A DNA stretch of 64,000 nucleotides, taken from contig NZ_CP193755.1 of the NCBI RefSeq assembly GCF_050847355.1, forward strand, positions 2,294,001 to 2,358,000, read 5' to 3'. How positions within the stretch are numbered: position 1 is the first letter of the stretch; every line of letters begins with the position of its first letter. Positions 52,357 through 61,383 of the stretch are shown one piece after another. The notes beneath the pieces are model-generated. The model was given only the letters and a program-made list of their open reading frames with translations, searched no databases and was not told the DNA's origin. The position numbers were made by a program, and so were the translations under genes. The stretch is from Limimaricola sp027213785 (GTDB lineage Bacteria; Pseudomonadota; Alphaproteobacteria; Rhodobacterales; Rhodobacteraceae).

Positions 52357-52860
52357 ATGATCCATGATCGACCGACGACCCGCCGTACCTTCCTTGCCAC
52401 CGGCTCGGCCGCCATGGCCGCGGCGCTGCTCACGGGGGCCTCGGGTCTCCTGATGCCGGCCCGGGCGCAGGGGCTCGCGCCGACGCCCAGCATGCGCGGT
52501 GGCTCCAACAACTACCTCCCCGGCGCGCCCATCGTCGATCGCATCGGCGGTGGCGGGTTCTGGATGACCGGCTCGGTGCGCCGCGCCGGTGACGGTGCGC
52601 CGCTCGCAGGGGTGCGAATCCAGATCTGGGCCCACACCACCGAGGGGCACGAGCGCGATCCGCACAGCCATGGCGCCACGCTCACCGACGCCAATGGCCA
52701 GTTCCGGCTGGAGATGCCGCAGATCGTGCCCGCCTTCGGCCAGCCGCACGGGCACCTCGCCTATGACGACGATGCCTTCCAGACGGTGTTCCTGCGCCCG
52801 GTGATGGCCAGCGCGCGCGACACCAGCCTTAGCGCGCAATTCGTGCTTCAACCGGCCTGA
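52357..52860 (+). CDS. Tat-exported intradiol-dioxygenase-like protein
   Basis: A 167-residue protein with a twin-arginine signal (R9, R10 in TTRRTFL) cleaved about ARA37. The mature part has the intradiol ring-cleavage dioxygenase beta-sandwich pattern (GSVRRAGDGAPLAGVRIQIWAH, TLTDANGQFRLEMP). The two tyrosine iron ligands of true intradiol enzymes are not at their usual places, whereas histidines are plentiful (H93, H98, H103, H105, H131, H133). It may therefore bind a metal but probably not cleave catechols. It is followed 8 bp later by a haem membrane protein gene with which it forms a likely two-gene unit. Confidence 0.75.
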   Translation: MIHDRPTTRRTFLATGSAAMAAALLTGASGLLMPARAQGLAPTPSMRGGSNNYLPGAPIVDRIGGGGFWMTGSVRRAGDGAPLAGVRIQIWAHTTEGHERDPHSHGATLTDANGQFRLEMPQIVPAFGQPHGHLAYDDDAFQTVFLRPVMASARDTSLSAQFVLQPA

Positions 52861-52867
52861 GTACCCG

Positions 52868-53476
52868 GTGCGGCTGCGTCCGGTCCTGATCTGGGGCGCG
52901 CTCTCGGTCGCCATCGTGGTGCCCCTTGCCGTGGCCGCGACGAGCCCGCTGCTGGCTTGGCGCGACCCGGTCTATATCGGCGCCGGCTTCGCCGGGGTCG
53001 CCGCGATGGCATTGATCCTGTTGCAGCCGCTCCTCGCGGGGGGATACCTGCCCGGCCTGCCATCGCTGCGCGGACGCCGGGTGCATCGCTGGATCGGCGG
53101 AACGCTGGTCGTGGCCGTCACCGCCCATGTCGCGGGGCTCTGGTTGACCAGCCCGCCCGACGTGATCGACGCGCTGCTCTTTACCTCCCCGACACCCTTC
53201 TCGGCCTGGGGCGTCATCGCCATGTGGGCCGTCTTCGCCTCGGCGCTGCTGGCGATCCTGCGACGACAGCGTCGCATCCGGCCAAGGCGCTGGCGTCTCG
53301 CGCACACCACCCTCGCGATGGTCATCGCGCTGGGCAGCGTGATCCACGCGCTGCTGATCGAGGGAACGATGGGAACCGTGTCGAAGACGGCGCTTTGCCT
53401 TCTGGTTCTCGCCGCGACGGCCAAGGTCATGTTCGACCTTCGGGTCTGGGCCCTATGGGGCAGACGCCGGGCCTGA
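52868..53476 (+). CDS. Bis-histidine haem membrane protein (ferric-reductase/YedZ-like)
   Basis: A 202-residue protein with six transmembrane segments. Two pairs of histidines, each spaced 14 residues apart (H73/H87 and H146/H160), are positioned to bind two haems across adjacent helices, as in MsrQ/YedZ and ferric reductases. The start is GTG 52868. It is 7 bp after the Tat-exported dioxygenase-like gene, which may be its electron partner. No molybdoenzyme MsrP gene is adjacent. Confidence 0.75.
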   Translation: MRLRPVLIWGALSVAIVVPLAVAATSPLLAWRDPVYIGAGFAGVAAMALILLQPLLAGGYLPGLPSLRGRRVHRWIGGTLVVAVTAHVAGLWLTSPPDVIDALLFTSPTPFSAWGVIAMWAVFASALLAILRRQRRIRPRRWRLAHTTLAMVIALGSVIHALLIEGTMGTVSKTALCLLVLAATAKVMFDLRVWALWGRRRA

Positions 53477-53655
53477 GCACATGTTCGCGCCGGGCCTCGG
53501 GCTGAACGGTCTGGCCGAACGCCCCCATCGGGGCCGCGACCGGGCCTGAACCGCGGCGAGCCGGCAGGAACTCGCATATCCGAATGACTTCACGTAGGTA
53601 GCCCCTAGGTGGCAGGGGCGACGTGCCCGCGGACAATCGAAAGGGCATCGTCGCG

Positions 53656-54822
53656 ATGATACGTGAAGCCTCGTTTTCGGCGATCTACATGGGCTTGCTT
53701 GCCGCCTTCGTGGGCTATTCGGCCTCATTCGCGATCGTGCTCGCGGGGCTGAGCGCGATGGGCGCCACCGAGGCGCAGGTCGCCACGGGGTTGTTCTTCG
53801 CAACGCTGGGGATGGGGCTGTGCAGCATATGGCTGCCCGCCGTCTCGCGGATCCCGGCCGCCGTCGCATGGTCGACCCCCGGCGCGGCCTTTCTCGCCTC
53901 GGCCAGCGCCCTGCCCGGCGGCTTCGCCGAGGCGGTGGGGTCGATGATCCTCTGCGCGGCGCTGATCCTCGCCACCGGCTTCGTGCCGGTGCTGGGACGC
54001 CTCGTGGCGGCGATCCCGAAGCCCGTCGCCAACGCGCTTCTGGCGGGCGTGCTGCTGCGGCTCTGCTTCGCGCCTGCGCAGGCGCTCGGCACGGCCCCCG
54101 CCCTGATCCTGCCGCTCCTGCTGGCCTGGGCGGCGGGACTGGCCTGGCACCGCCTCGCGGCGATGCCGCTGACGATCCTCGCCTTTCTCGCCGTGACCTT
54201 CTTCGCCGTCGAGGCCCCGGCCAGCGCGATGGCGGCGAGCGGCACCGGCCTGCCGGATCTGGTGCCGCTGATGCCGGTCTTCAGCCTGCAGGGCTTCGTC
54301 TCGGTGGCGCTGCCGCTCTACCTCGTCACGATGGCGGGCCAGAACATCCCCGGCTTCGCGGTGCTGGAACTGAACGGCTACGCGGTGGAGCGGCAGCCGC
54401 TGATCCGCCGCACCGGCCTCGCCAGCCTGCTGATCGCCCCCTTCGGCGCCATCCCCGTCAACATGTCCGCGATCACCGCCGCCATGATGTCGGGTGAGGA
54501 TGCAGGCCGCGAGCCGTCGCGCCGCTACTGGGCCGCGATCGCCTCGGGGCTGGCCTATGTCGCCATGGCGCTCTTTGCCGAGCCGATCGTGGCGCTGGCC
54601 AGCATTGCACCGTCCGAACTGATCACCGCCGTGGCCGGTCTGGCGCTGATCCCGGCGCTGGTCTCGTCGCTGTCGGGTGCCTTCAGCGTGCCGGGCCGGC
54701 TCGAAGCGCCGGCACTGACCTTTCTCTTCGCCGCCAGCGGCATGACCCTTCTCGGCGTCAGCGGCGCCTTCTGGGGCACGCTCGCCGGGGTGCTGGTCTG
54801 GCTGCTGAAGCGCCCGAGCTGA
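53656..54822 (+). CDS. BenE family transporter
   Basis: A 388-residue membrane protein with 11-12 hydrophobic segments. The family region STPGAAFLASASALPGGFAEAVGS and the FGAIPVNMSAITAAMMSGEDAG loop are typical of BenE/YdcO permeases. Some members transport benzoate, but most are uncharacterised. I prefer ATG 53656 over GTG 53623 because the longer product adds polar residues before the first helix. It converges on the NCS1 transporter gene. Confidence 0.85.
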   Translation: MIREASFSAIYMGLLAAFVGYSASFAIVLAGLSAMGATEAQVATGLFFATLGMGLCSIWLPAVSRIPAAVAWSTPGAAFLASASALPGGFAEAVGSMILCAALILATGFVPVLGRLVAAIPKPVANALLAGVLLRLCFAPAQALGTAPALILPLLLAWAAGLAWHRLAAMPLTILAFLAVTFFAVEAPASAMAASGTGLPDLVPLMPVFSLQGFVSVALPLYLVTMAGQNIPGFAVLELNGYAVERQPLIRRTGLASLLIAPFGAIPVNMSAITAAMMSGEDAGREPSRRYWAAIASGLAYVAMALFAEPIVALASIAPSELITAVAGLALIPALVSSLSGAFSVPGRLEAPALTFLFAASGMTLLGVSGAFWGTLAGVLVWLLKRPS

Positions 54823-54931
54823 CGCGACCGCGGAACCGCTGCCGCCGCCTCCGATCCGAGGGGCGAAGCGGCCCAGGCGCCGCCTCGTCTCGGAAAGCGG
54901 TTTCCCGTTTTTGACGCGCCCGGATCCAACC

Positions 54932-54956
54932 AGGCGTTCCGCAATCCGGAACGCCT
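54932..54956. terminator. Bidirectional hairpin between BenE and NCS1 genes
   Basis: Perfect 10-bp stem AGGCGTTCCG (54932-54941) with CGGAACGCCT (54947-54956), loop CAATC. It lies in the 166-bp convergent interval; no long T-run is visible. Confidence 0.65.
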
Positions 54957-54988
54957 TATCCGGGCACCTGATCCACCTCCCCCGCGAT

Positions 54989-56746
54989 TTATTCCGCGGG
55001 GCACTCCACGGGCATGGCCGTCCGCCGGGGCGCCTTCGACCGCTTCAGGTCCCACCATGCGAAGCTGAAATAGATCGCGGTGCACCAGATGGTCAGGCTG
55101 TAGAACAGCTCCCGGTTCGCGTAATAGCTGTCGAGATCGGGGCTGTCGAACAGGACGCGCCACGCCAGCACGGCCGGGATCAGCAGTCCGACCACGATCC
55201 AGACCGCCCGGATGATCTTGGTCAGAACGCTCGTGTCCTTCACCGGTTCGGTGACTTCCCGCGCCGCCAGTTCCCGATGATGTTCCTTCACCGCCTCGTC
55301 GAATGCCGCGAGCCGGGCTTCGGCCTCGGGCCAGGCGCGGTCCGCCCCGGCACGCTTCGCCAGCCCGGTGTAAAGCAGGACCGACAGGATCCATGTCGGC
55401 ACGAAGAGGTAATAGAACGGAAACAGGTCGATCATGTTCAACCCGAAGCCGAAGATCAGCGCCACGGCCCAGGTGATGACCGCCGGGTAGTTCTGATGCG
55501 CGCCGCGCAGCCTGTGCCAGTAGGTCTTCATGCCCATGCGCGGGAACAGGTGCTGCTCGGCGAAGACGATGCCGCCCACGGGCACCAGCAGCAGGCCCGC
55601 ATAGGTCAGAAGCGGCAGGAAGCTACGGTAGATGATCGGGAAACAGCTGCCCACCACCACCACGGCGCCCACGATCAGCGTCACCTTGGTGCGCGAGATG
55701 TTGGGAAACACCGCCTGCGCGGCGAGGCCCGCGCGGTAGAGGTTGGAGTTCGCCGTGGTCCAGCCCGCGACGATGACGATGACGAAGCCGCTGGCGCCGA
55801 GGGCGAGATAGGCCACATCGCCCGGCGAGACGAACGCGATGGAGGTCTGCATGAAGGCCGCGGTCGCGGCGCCCATCAGCGCGGCGGAAATCCACGCGAC
55901 GTAGTGGCCGAACATCATGCCGGTCGCCGTGCAGAGACCGTAGCGCTTCTTGCGGGCATAGCGCAGCAGCGCCATGTCGATCAGGCCGAAATGGGCGAAG
56001 GTATTGGCGGCCCAGCCGAAACCGATGACCTCCCAGATGCCGATTCCCGGCTCGCCATCGGCATTGGTTCCGGTGAACACCGTGGCCCCCGCCAGATCCA
56101 CGAAGTCCCCGAAACTCGCCAGCACGGTCTGCCCGGTCAGCGACTCGTTCAGCGCCGGGATCAGCACCATGCCGCCCGCCGTGAACATCACCATCAACCA
56201 TGGCGCGCAGATCGAGGCGAACTCGCTGAGCACGTTGAAGCCGTAATAGGCCACCAGCACGGCGATCACGCTGGCCGAGGCGGCGATCAGCACGAAGGAG
56301 GCGCTCGTCGGATAGGGCATGTGCTGCGGCGGCACCCCGAAGAGCACCCTCAGAGCTGTGGCCGAGACGGTGATCATCGCCGCCGAAATGACGATGAAGA
56401 TCAGGACGTTCGCGCCATTGTAGAGCCGCGAGAACAGCTCGCCCATGTTCTGTTCGAGATAGGTGTAGAGGCTGAGTCGGGTCTTCACGGCGATCGGCGC
56501 GGTGATCAGCCAGAAGCTCAGCACCGCCAGCAGGTTGCCGATCAGCAGGCCGATCAGGATGTCGTGGATCGTGGCGCCCAGCGCCACGAAGGCCGCGCCG
56601 ATCACGAATTCGGTCGCCGCCACGTGTTCGGCCGCATAGAGCCCGAGGAAATGCCCCGGCCCATGCAGACGATGTTGCGGCACCGGAAGCTGTTCGTCGT
56701 CCATTCCCGCGATGGCGCGGCGCAGCTCGGTTGAAGTCTCTCCCAT
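54989..56746 (-). CDS. NCS1/purine-cytosine permease family transporter with long C-terminus
   Basis: A 585-residue 12-segment transporter. FIGAAFVALGATIHDILIGLLIGNLLAVLSFWL and GFGWAANTFAHFGLIDMALLRYARKKRYGLCTATGM-like regions fit the purine-cytosine/nucleobase cation symporter fold. A C-terminal segment of about 100 residues (from AKRAGADRAWPEAEARL to PVECPAE) contains two extra membrane helices (IRAVWIVVGLLIPAVLAW and SLTIWCTAIYFSFAWW), longer than classic members. Substrate unknown. ATG 56746 is the only ATG near the start. Confidence 0.8.
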   Translation of the reverse strand: MGETSTELRRAIAGMDDEQLPVPQHRLHGPGHFLGLYAAEHVAATEFVIGAAFVALGATIHDILIGLLIGNLLAVLSFWLITAPIAVKTRLSLYTYLEQNMGELFSRLYNGANVLIFIVISAAMITVSATALRVLFGVPPQHMPYPTSASFVLIAASASVIAVLVAYYGFNVLSEFASICAPWLMVMFTAGGMVLIPALNESLTGQTVLASFGDFVDLAGATVFTGTNADGEPGIGIWEVIGFGWAANTFAHFGLIDMALLRYARKKRYGLCTATGMMFGHYVAWISAALMGAATAAFMQTSIAFVSPGDVAYLALGASGFVIVIVAGWTTANSNLYRAGLAAQAVFPNISRTKVTLIVGAVVVVGSCFPIIYRSFLPLLTYAGLLLVPVGGIVFAEQHLFPRMGMKTYWHRLRGAHQNYPAVITWAVALIFGFGLNMIDLFPFYYLFVPTWILSVLLYTGLAKRAGADRAWPEAEARLAAFDEAVKEHHRELAAREVTEPVKDTSVLTKIIRAVWIVVGLLIPAVLAWRVLFDSPDLDSYYANRELFYSLTIWCTAIYFSFAWWDLKRSKAPRRTAMPVECPAE

Positions 56747-56940
56747 GACACCCGTTCTTTTCTGGTCGGCCTGAAATATCCGGCGCCTTCTAGCGTCTGG
56801 ACCGCCCATGTACCAGCGGTTGTCGCAGGGTCATTGGCCTCCGATCCCACCCTGGCCGGGACTGCCCGCAAGATCAGCACGTTACACGTATAGATTGTTG
56901 AGCTATCCATGGGCGCCCGGAGCAAAAGGTACCCGCCACG

Positions 56941-57531
56941 ATGATCGACACGACCACGCAGAGAATCTTGCTGCACGAGGAGCGGACATGGTTCATCGCC
57001 GATCCGCATTTCGGCCATGATGCGATCCGCCGGCATTGCGACCGTCCGTTTCCCTCGGTCGAGGAGATGGATGCGACGATCCGGAGGAACCTCGAACGCG
57101 TGGGGGCGGAGGACACTCTGGTCGTGCTGGGCGACCTGACCTGGAACAACGCCAGCGACATCGACGTGAAACGGCTGCCGGGGAAGCACCGGCTGCTGAT
57201 CCGCGGCAACCACGACAGGCAGGTCGTGGTGAAGTCCCGCAAGTGGGCCCGGGTCTGCGACTACCTCGAAGCGACGGTTCTCATGCCGGATGGCGGGAAG
57301 CGAAAGCTGGTGATGTCGCATTACCCGATGGCCTCATGGGCTGGCGCACGCAACAGCATCCATCTGCACGGTCACACCCATGGCTCGGTGCCGCCGATGG
57401 CCACCGAATTCGGGGGCCGGGTCGATGCGGGCGTCGATGTCTGGCAGTTCCGTCCCATCCGGCTGCGCGATGTGATCGCCCATCTCGACGAGCTCAGAAC
57501 GGATGGCTTCGCTGTCCCGGGGGATTACTGA
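56941..57531 (+). CDS. Small metallophosphoesterase
   Basis: A 196-residue calcineurin-like phosphoesterase. The five family blocks are present: WFIADPHFGHDAI, LGDLTW, RGNHDR, MSHYPMASW and HLHGHTHG. The compact size and DPHFGH-to-NHD spacing resemble small stand-alone enzymes often found on mobile or accessory DNA. Substrate unknown. It has no close operon partners; 194 bp upstream and 436 bp downstream are unassigned. Confidence 0.88.
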   Translation: MIDTTTQRILLHEERTWFIADPHFGHDAIRRHCDRPFPSVEEMDATIRRNLERVGAEDTLVVLGDLTWNNASDIDVKRLPGKHRLLIRGNHDRQVVVKSRKWARVCDYLEATVLMPDGGKRKLVMSHYPMASWAGARNSIHLHGHTHGSVPPMATEFGGRVDAGVDVWQFRPIRLRDVIAHLDELRTDGFAVPGDY

Positions 57532-57967
57532 GCAGCCGGTGCGCCCCTGCCCTGCCCCCGGCTGGCATAGAGCCATTCAGCGGGACGGACGAGGCGACGG
57601 GAACTGGCATCGGGATTCGCGCTGGAGCCGAACCCATGAAGCCCATGGCTCGACAACCCCGGCGTCACCTTCGCCAATCGCCGACGAGGCAGGTGCCGGG
57701 CGGCAGCGTCCATGCTGCGGCGGCGGAACTCGGCCGAGCGGACGGCTCGACATCGTGCCCATTACCTCCGTTTCAAGACCCGCGCCGCGAAACGATGGCC
57801 AGTCCCGTGATTTCGGCGGATGCGTGCCGGCGAGGGCTGCGGAAAATGGCGAGGCTTTGCCAGCCTTTGGCTCGCAGGGGAACCATCGGCCCTTCGGCGT
57901 TGCGCCATGGCGCAGGGGTGTTCAAGTGGGGCGCACACCCTAGGACCACCACTGAAGGACGGGCCTC
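57532..57967. other. Gene-free region between the phosphoesterase and RlpA-like genes
   Basis: About 436 bp with open frames on both strands, but none has a plausible start, consistent codon usage or recognisable similarity. It is less GC-skewed than coding sequence nearby. It may be the remains of a gene, but no homologous segment can be identified by eye. Confidence 0.5.
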
Positions 57968-58360
57968 TTGAACAAGCTGAACGCCACGCTTCGGACCCTC
58001 TTGACCGCAAGCTGCCTGCTCGCGGCGGCACCTTTCGCCACCGCGCATTCCGGTAGCGCCACCCAGACCTTCGAGGGGGCCGCTTCCTGGTACGGGCCGG
58101 GCTTTCACGGGCGCCAGACGGCCAATGGCGAGACCTACGACATGAACAGCCTTACCGCTGCCCATCCCAGCCTGCCCTTCGGCACCCGCGTGCGCGTCAC
58201 CAACGAGGCCACCAACGAATCCGTGGTGGTGCGGATCAACGATCGCGGCCCCTACGCCAAGAACCGCATCATCGACCTGTCCAAGGGCGCGGCGGACGAT
58301 ATCGGCCTGCTCAGCAGCGGTGTCGGTCACGTGACGGTCGAGGTGCTGGCCAGCGCCTGA
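57968..58360 (+). CDS. Short RlpA-like septal ring protein
   Basis: A 130-residue exported protein with a Sec signal peptide (first 26 residues) and the RlpA/double-psi beta-barrel core: ASWYGPGFHGRQTANGETYDMNSLTAAHPSLPFGTRVRVTN and VVVRINDRGPY. In RlpA this domain is a lytic transglycosylase acting on denuded peptidoglycan at the septum, with the catalytic Asp in INDRGPY conserved. There is no SPOR domain. An in-frame stop at 57953 forces the start to TTG 57968, preceded by gaaggac. Confidence 0.88.
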   Translation: MNKLNATLRTLLTASCLLAAAPFATAHSGSATQTFEGAASWYGPGFHGRQTANGETYDMNSLTAAHPSLPFGTRVRVTNEATNESVVVRINDRGPYAKNRIIDLSKGAADDIGLLSSGVGHVTVEVLASA

Positions 58361-58543
58361 GCCGCCTTGCGGCTGACCAAAGTTGCGAAGGACCAGCCGT
58401 CGCCCGGTTCGCCTCATCGCAGTGGCCATGTATCGCTCGCCATTGCGAGAATCCCCGCGCAAAGGCTTCGGCTTGTGGCCGCCGACCCGAACTCGGCGTC
58501 CAACCACGTCGCTCCATGGGAACAGTCCGGCTTCGACCGTCGC
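58361..58543. other. Short gap before yihY
   Basis: 183 bp with no supported gene or obvious terminator; the convergent RlpA-like and YihY genes end on either side. Confidence 0.4.
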
Positions 58544-59593
58544 TCATGGCTTTGGCCCGAGCGTATCGGCCATCTCCGCGTTACGCTCTCCCATCGGCCT
58601 GACGCGACCCCGCGTGGTGTCGCGCCGCGATTGATGCTCCATCTCGGCATTCAGCAGGGCTCCGAGCAGAACCACGAACGCCGTCATCCATATGTAGAGA
58701 AGCAGGATCACCACTCCGGCGAGCGCGCCGTAGGTCGGCTGGTAGCTACCGAAATTACGCACGAAAAGCGCGAAGAGCACCGAGCTTCCCAGCCAAAGCG
58801 CCGTGGCGATGACCGCCCCCGGCGTGACCCAGCTCCATCGCGGGGGCCTTCGCGCCGGCGCGTAACGGTAGAGCAGCCCCAGCGCCGCCATCGACAGCAG
58901 CCCCAGCACCAGCCAGCGGCCCACGCTGACGATGGTGTCGGTCCAGCCCGAGAGGCCCAGCGCCTCCGCAGCCGGCGGCGCCGCCACCGCGAGCGCCAAG
59001 GCCGCAAGGGCCATTGCCGTCAGCACCGCCGTCAATCCCAGCGACACGAGGTTGCGCATGATGATGTTGCGCGACTCGTCCTCCGCATGCGCCATGTTGA
59101 TGCCGCTGACGAGGTTGTCGATCCCGCGCGACGCCCAGAACAACGACAGCACCAGGCTGATGACCGCCGTGGCCGTCGCCTGACCCGGGGCCTGGCTCAC
59201 GAGCTCGACTGCCTGATCCCGCACCACCCCGAGCGGCTCGGCCGGGGCCAGCCCGTCCAGCGCGTCGAGCTGATCGATGACGAGTTCGGGGTCGAAGAAC
59301 AGCCCGGCCAGCGACACCAGCATCGCGATCGCCGGACACAGCGCCAGCATGCCGAAGAAGGCGACCCCCGCCGCGACGAGCGGGACGAGCTCCCGTCCGA
59401 TCCGCCCGGTGACGCGCAGCCAGATGTCGCGCCAGCCCGCCGGGTGGATCTGATCCGGCCGCCACGCCTCGCGCCCGCGGCCGCGTTCCCGCCCGGCCTC
59501 CTCGGGCGCCGCTGGTTCAGTCGGCCCTTCACCCTCTGAATGCGGGTTCGCCCCTACGCCGGGCCCGGGCCCTTCGCCGCGTCGGTCCTGCAT
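58544..59593 (-). CDS. YihY/BrkB family membrane protein
   Basis: A 349-residue inner membrane protein with about six transmembrane segments. Family segments are IGRELVPLVAAGVAFFGMLALCPAIAML, ASRGIDNLVSGINMAHAEDESRN and VILLLYIWMTAFVVLLGALLNAEMEHQ. The family was once called ribonuclease BN by mistake; its real function is unclear. The first 55 residues are Gly/Pro/charged and the last 20 are polar. I chose ATG 59593, which has GGAAGG upstream, over ATG 59620. Confidence 0.85.
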   Translation of the reverse strand: MQDRRGEGPGPGVGANPHSEGEGPTEPAAPEEAGRERGRGREAWRPDQIHPAGWRDIWLRVTGRIGRELVPLVAAGVAFFGMLALCPAIAMLVSLAGLFFDPELVIDQLDALDGLAPAEPLGVVRDQAVELVSQAPGQATATAVISLVLSLFWASRGIDNLVSGINMAHAEDESRNIIMRNLVSLGLTAVLTAMALAALALAVAAPPAAEALGLSGWTDTIVSVGRWLVLGLLSMAALGLLYRYAPARRPPRWSWVTPGAVIATALWLGSSVLFALFVRNFGSYQPTYGALAGVVILLLYIWMTAFVVLLGALLNAEMEHQSRRDTTRGRVRPMGERNAEMADTLGPKP

Positions 59594-59620
59594 GCCTTCC
59601 GCCTTCTTCAGCGCCGCCAT

Positions 59621-59993
59621 GCGGGCGGCCCATGATATGGAACGCGAAAGGACCGGCCTTTGGTCCGCGCGGTGCCGTCATCCTTTGTCGCCGTCTTGGC
59701 GTTCAATACCTTGGCCGACCGGAAAGCTAAGGGGGACCATCACGAGAGAGGCGGAAGTTCCGGTGGCGAACCTGGCAGCCTCCACGTCGCCTTGCTCCCT
59801 ATTGAACGGCGCATTGCCGCCTTTCGGCGGATGGCGCCCCCCATGACCGGCCAAGCCAAGCCGGTTCGCAGAGTTTGCTCCGAGCTTGGTCACCGCAACG
59901 GACTTGCCCTGCGTCTGGCCGGGCTTCGTCCCCGCACCGCCCTCCCTGCGCGCAGCGGACGCAACGGCCGGGGACGATGCAGGGTCGTACGGC
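59621..59993. other. Gene-free region between YihY and MYG1 genes
   Basis: About 370 bp with no supported gene. The YihY gene transcribes away from it and the MYG1 gene toward it. I saw no convincing promoter, terminator or repeat. Confidence 0.5.
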
Positions 59994-60920
59994 CTAGCCC
60001 GCCGCGACCTCCGACACTGCCAACTCCGCCATCGCCATAATCGCCTCGCGGCTGTCGGCCACGGCGATGAAGCGGCCGTTGTGGCAGAACTTCGCGCCCT
60101 TCACCCCGGACGCCTTTTCCAGCGCCTCGTCGGTCAGCCCCGCCCATGCGGCGGGCAGGTCTGCACGGGTCTCGAAGGTGTCGTCGCCAGTGCGGATCGT
60201 GGTCAGTGCCCAGTCGCTGCCGCGCGGGTGGACGACGAAGAGCAGGTGATCGGCTCCCGCCGCCTCGACACCGGCCCGGAACGGCATGCCCATGGGCAAC
60301 TCCAGCACCCGCCCCTCGCCCGCTGCCGCGATCGCCTTGGCGACCATTCCCTCGGCGCGCCGTTTCGCGGCCGAGCGGCGGATGCGGGCTTCGACAAAGG
60401 CACGCGCGATCGGCACGGCGGCGGCAAAGGCACGATCGTCCGCGCCTTCCTCGCGGTCGTCGAAGGCGGGCTTCAGGCTTTCGAGCAACGCCGGCAGCGT
60501 CAGCCCCGAGAACAGCGGACCCGCCGCCGAGGCGTCCACCGCGCCATTGTCGAGCAGATCGACGGGCAGCACGAAGCCACGGTCGAACGAGGCATGGATC
60601 GCGTCGATATCATGCTCGGGAACCTCCAGCGCGCGCAGGTAGTCGCGGCCGTATTCAACCCAGACCAGTCCGAAGGAACTGTAGGGCTGCCCGTCCTCGC
60701 GCAGCGGGTTCGGCTTCTGATGGTGGTCGAAGATCCGCGCCTCGGCGTCGTACTGACCGCCCACATCGTAGATGATCCGCCCCTCGCCGGGAGTGATCCA
60801 GGCCTTGTCACGGCTGCGAACGATCTCGGCCTCGGGGTACAGCCGGGTCAGGATGACCGAGGATAGGAGTTCGTCGGCGTGGAAGCCGCCCGAATGGGTG
60901 ACGAGATGGGTGATGGTCAT
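59994..60920 (-). CDS. MYG1 family protein (UPF0160)
   Basis: A 308-residue DHH-like phosphoesterase. Conserved motifs are THSGGFHADE near the N-terminus, IFDHHQKPNPLR, and DNGAVDASAAGP. Eukaryotic MYG1 is a 3'-5' RNA exonuclease; bacterial members are uncharacterised but retain the metal-binding residues. A stem-loop lies 22 bp before its start (terminator of the next gene upstream). Confidence 0.88.
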   Translation of the reverse strand: MTITHLVTHSGGFHADELLSSVILTRLYPEAEIVRSRDKAWITPGEGRIIYDVGGQYDAEARIFDHHQKPNPLREDGQPYSSFGLVWVEYGRDYLRALEVPEHDIDAIHASFDRGFVLPVDLLDNGAVDASAAGPLFSGLTLPALLESLKPAFDDREEGADDRAFAAAVPIARAFVEARIRRSAAKRRAEGMVAKAIAAAGEGRVLELPMGMPFRAGVEAAGADHLLFVVHPRGSDWALTTIRTGDDTFETRADLPAAWAGLTDEALEKASGVKGAKFCHNGRFIAVADSREAIMAMAELAVSEVAAG

Positions 60921-60941
60921 GTCTGGTCCCTGAAACGAAAC

Positions 60942-60961
60942 GGGCGGCCGTCAGGCCGCCC
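60942..60961 (-). terminator. Intrinsic terminator of the NDUFS4-like gene
   Basis: GGGCGGCC (60942-60949), GTCA, GGCCGCCC (60954-60961), followed on the minus strand by GTTTCGTTTC. It is 110 bp downstream of the stop at 61072. Confidence 0.75.
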
Positions 60962-61071
60962 TCGGTAGAAGTCTATGCATCCGGTCCGCTCGGACACTCG
61001 ATGTTGTGGCATCCGGCCTCTTCGCCGGATCTTCACCGCGAAACCGCCTCAACTTGAGTCGGATTTACAAG

Positions 61072-61383
61072 TCAGTGCGTCCAGGCCCCGCGGCGGGTGG
61101 TCGAGAAGTTCTCGCCATAGCCGCCGGGACGGATGTTGTGCTTGCGCACATGCGGCTCCTGCACGATCGCGTCGAGACCGTGCTTCTCGGCATAGGCCAC
61201 CGCCGCCTCGCGGCTGTCGAAATACATCCGGACCTGGCTTTGGGTGTCGGTCGAGCTGGTCCAGCCCATCAGCGGGTCGATCTCGCGCTTGGACGCCGGC
61301 GCGTATTCGAGGATCCAGGCCTCGGTCTTGGCGGTGCCCGACTGGGTGGCGGTCCGGGCGGGTCTGTAGATCCGTGCGCGCAT
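61072..61383 (-). CDS. NADH dehydrogenase (complex I) accessory subunit, NDUFS4-like
   Basis: A 103-residue ETC complex I subunit conserved region protein (NDUFS4/NdhS4 family). Family signature: WILEYAPASKREIDPLMGWTSSTDTQSQVRMYFDSREAAVAYAEKHG. In mitochondria the homologue stabilises the N-module; in alphaproteobacteria it is a supernumerary subunit of NDH-1. It is encoded alone, far from nuo genes, as is usual in the group. ATG 61383 is divergent from uvrB with 130 bp between starts. Confidence 0.95.
   Translation of the reverse strand: MRARIYRPARTATQSGTAKTEAWILEYAPASKREIDPLMGWTSSTDTQSQVRMYFDSREAAVAYAEKHGLDAIVQEPHVRKHNIRPGGYGENFSTTRRGAWTH

Noticed and set aside
53623..53655. GTG 53623 as the start of the BenE gene
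   Set aside because: The extra residues are polar and unconserved-looking and the ribosome binding site position is poor; ATG 53656 is preferred.
57503..57943. An open frame in the gap after the phosphoesterase gene
   Set aside because: It starts inside the phosphoesterase gene in another frame, has low-complexity Arg/Pro/Ser composition and no similarity that I recognise.
59592..60040. Open frames in the YihY-MYG1 gap
   Set aside because: No ribosome binding site, irregular codon use and no recognisable motif; partly overlapping the antisense of known genes.
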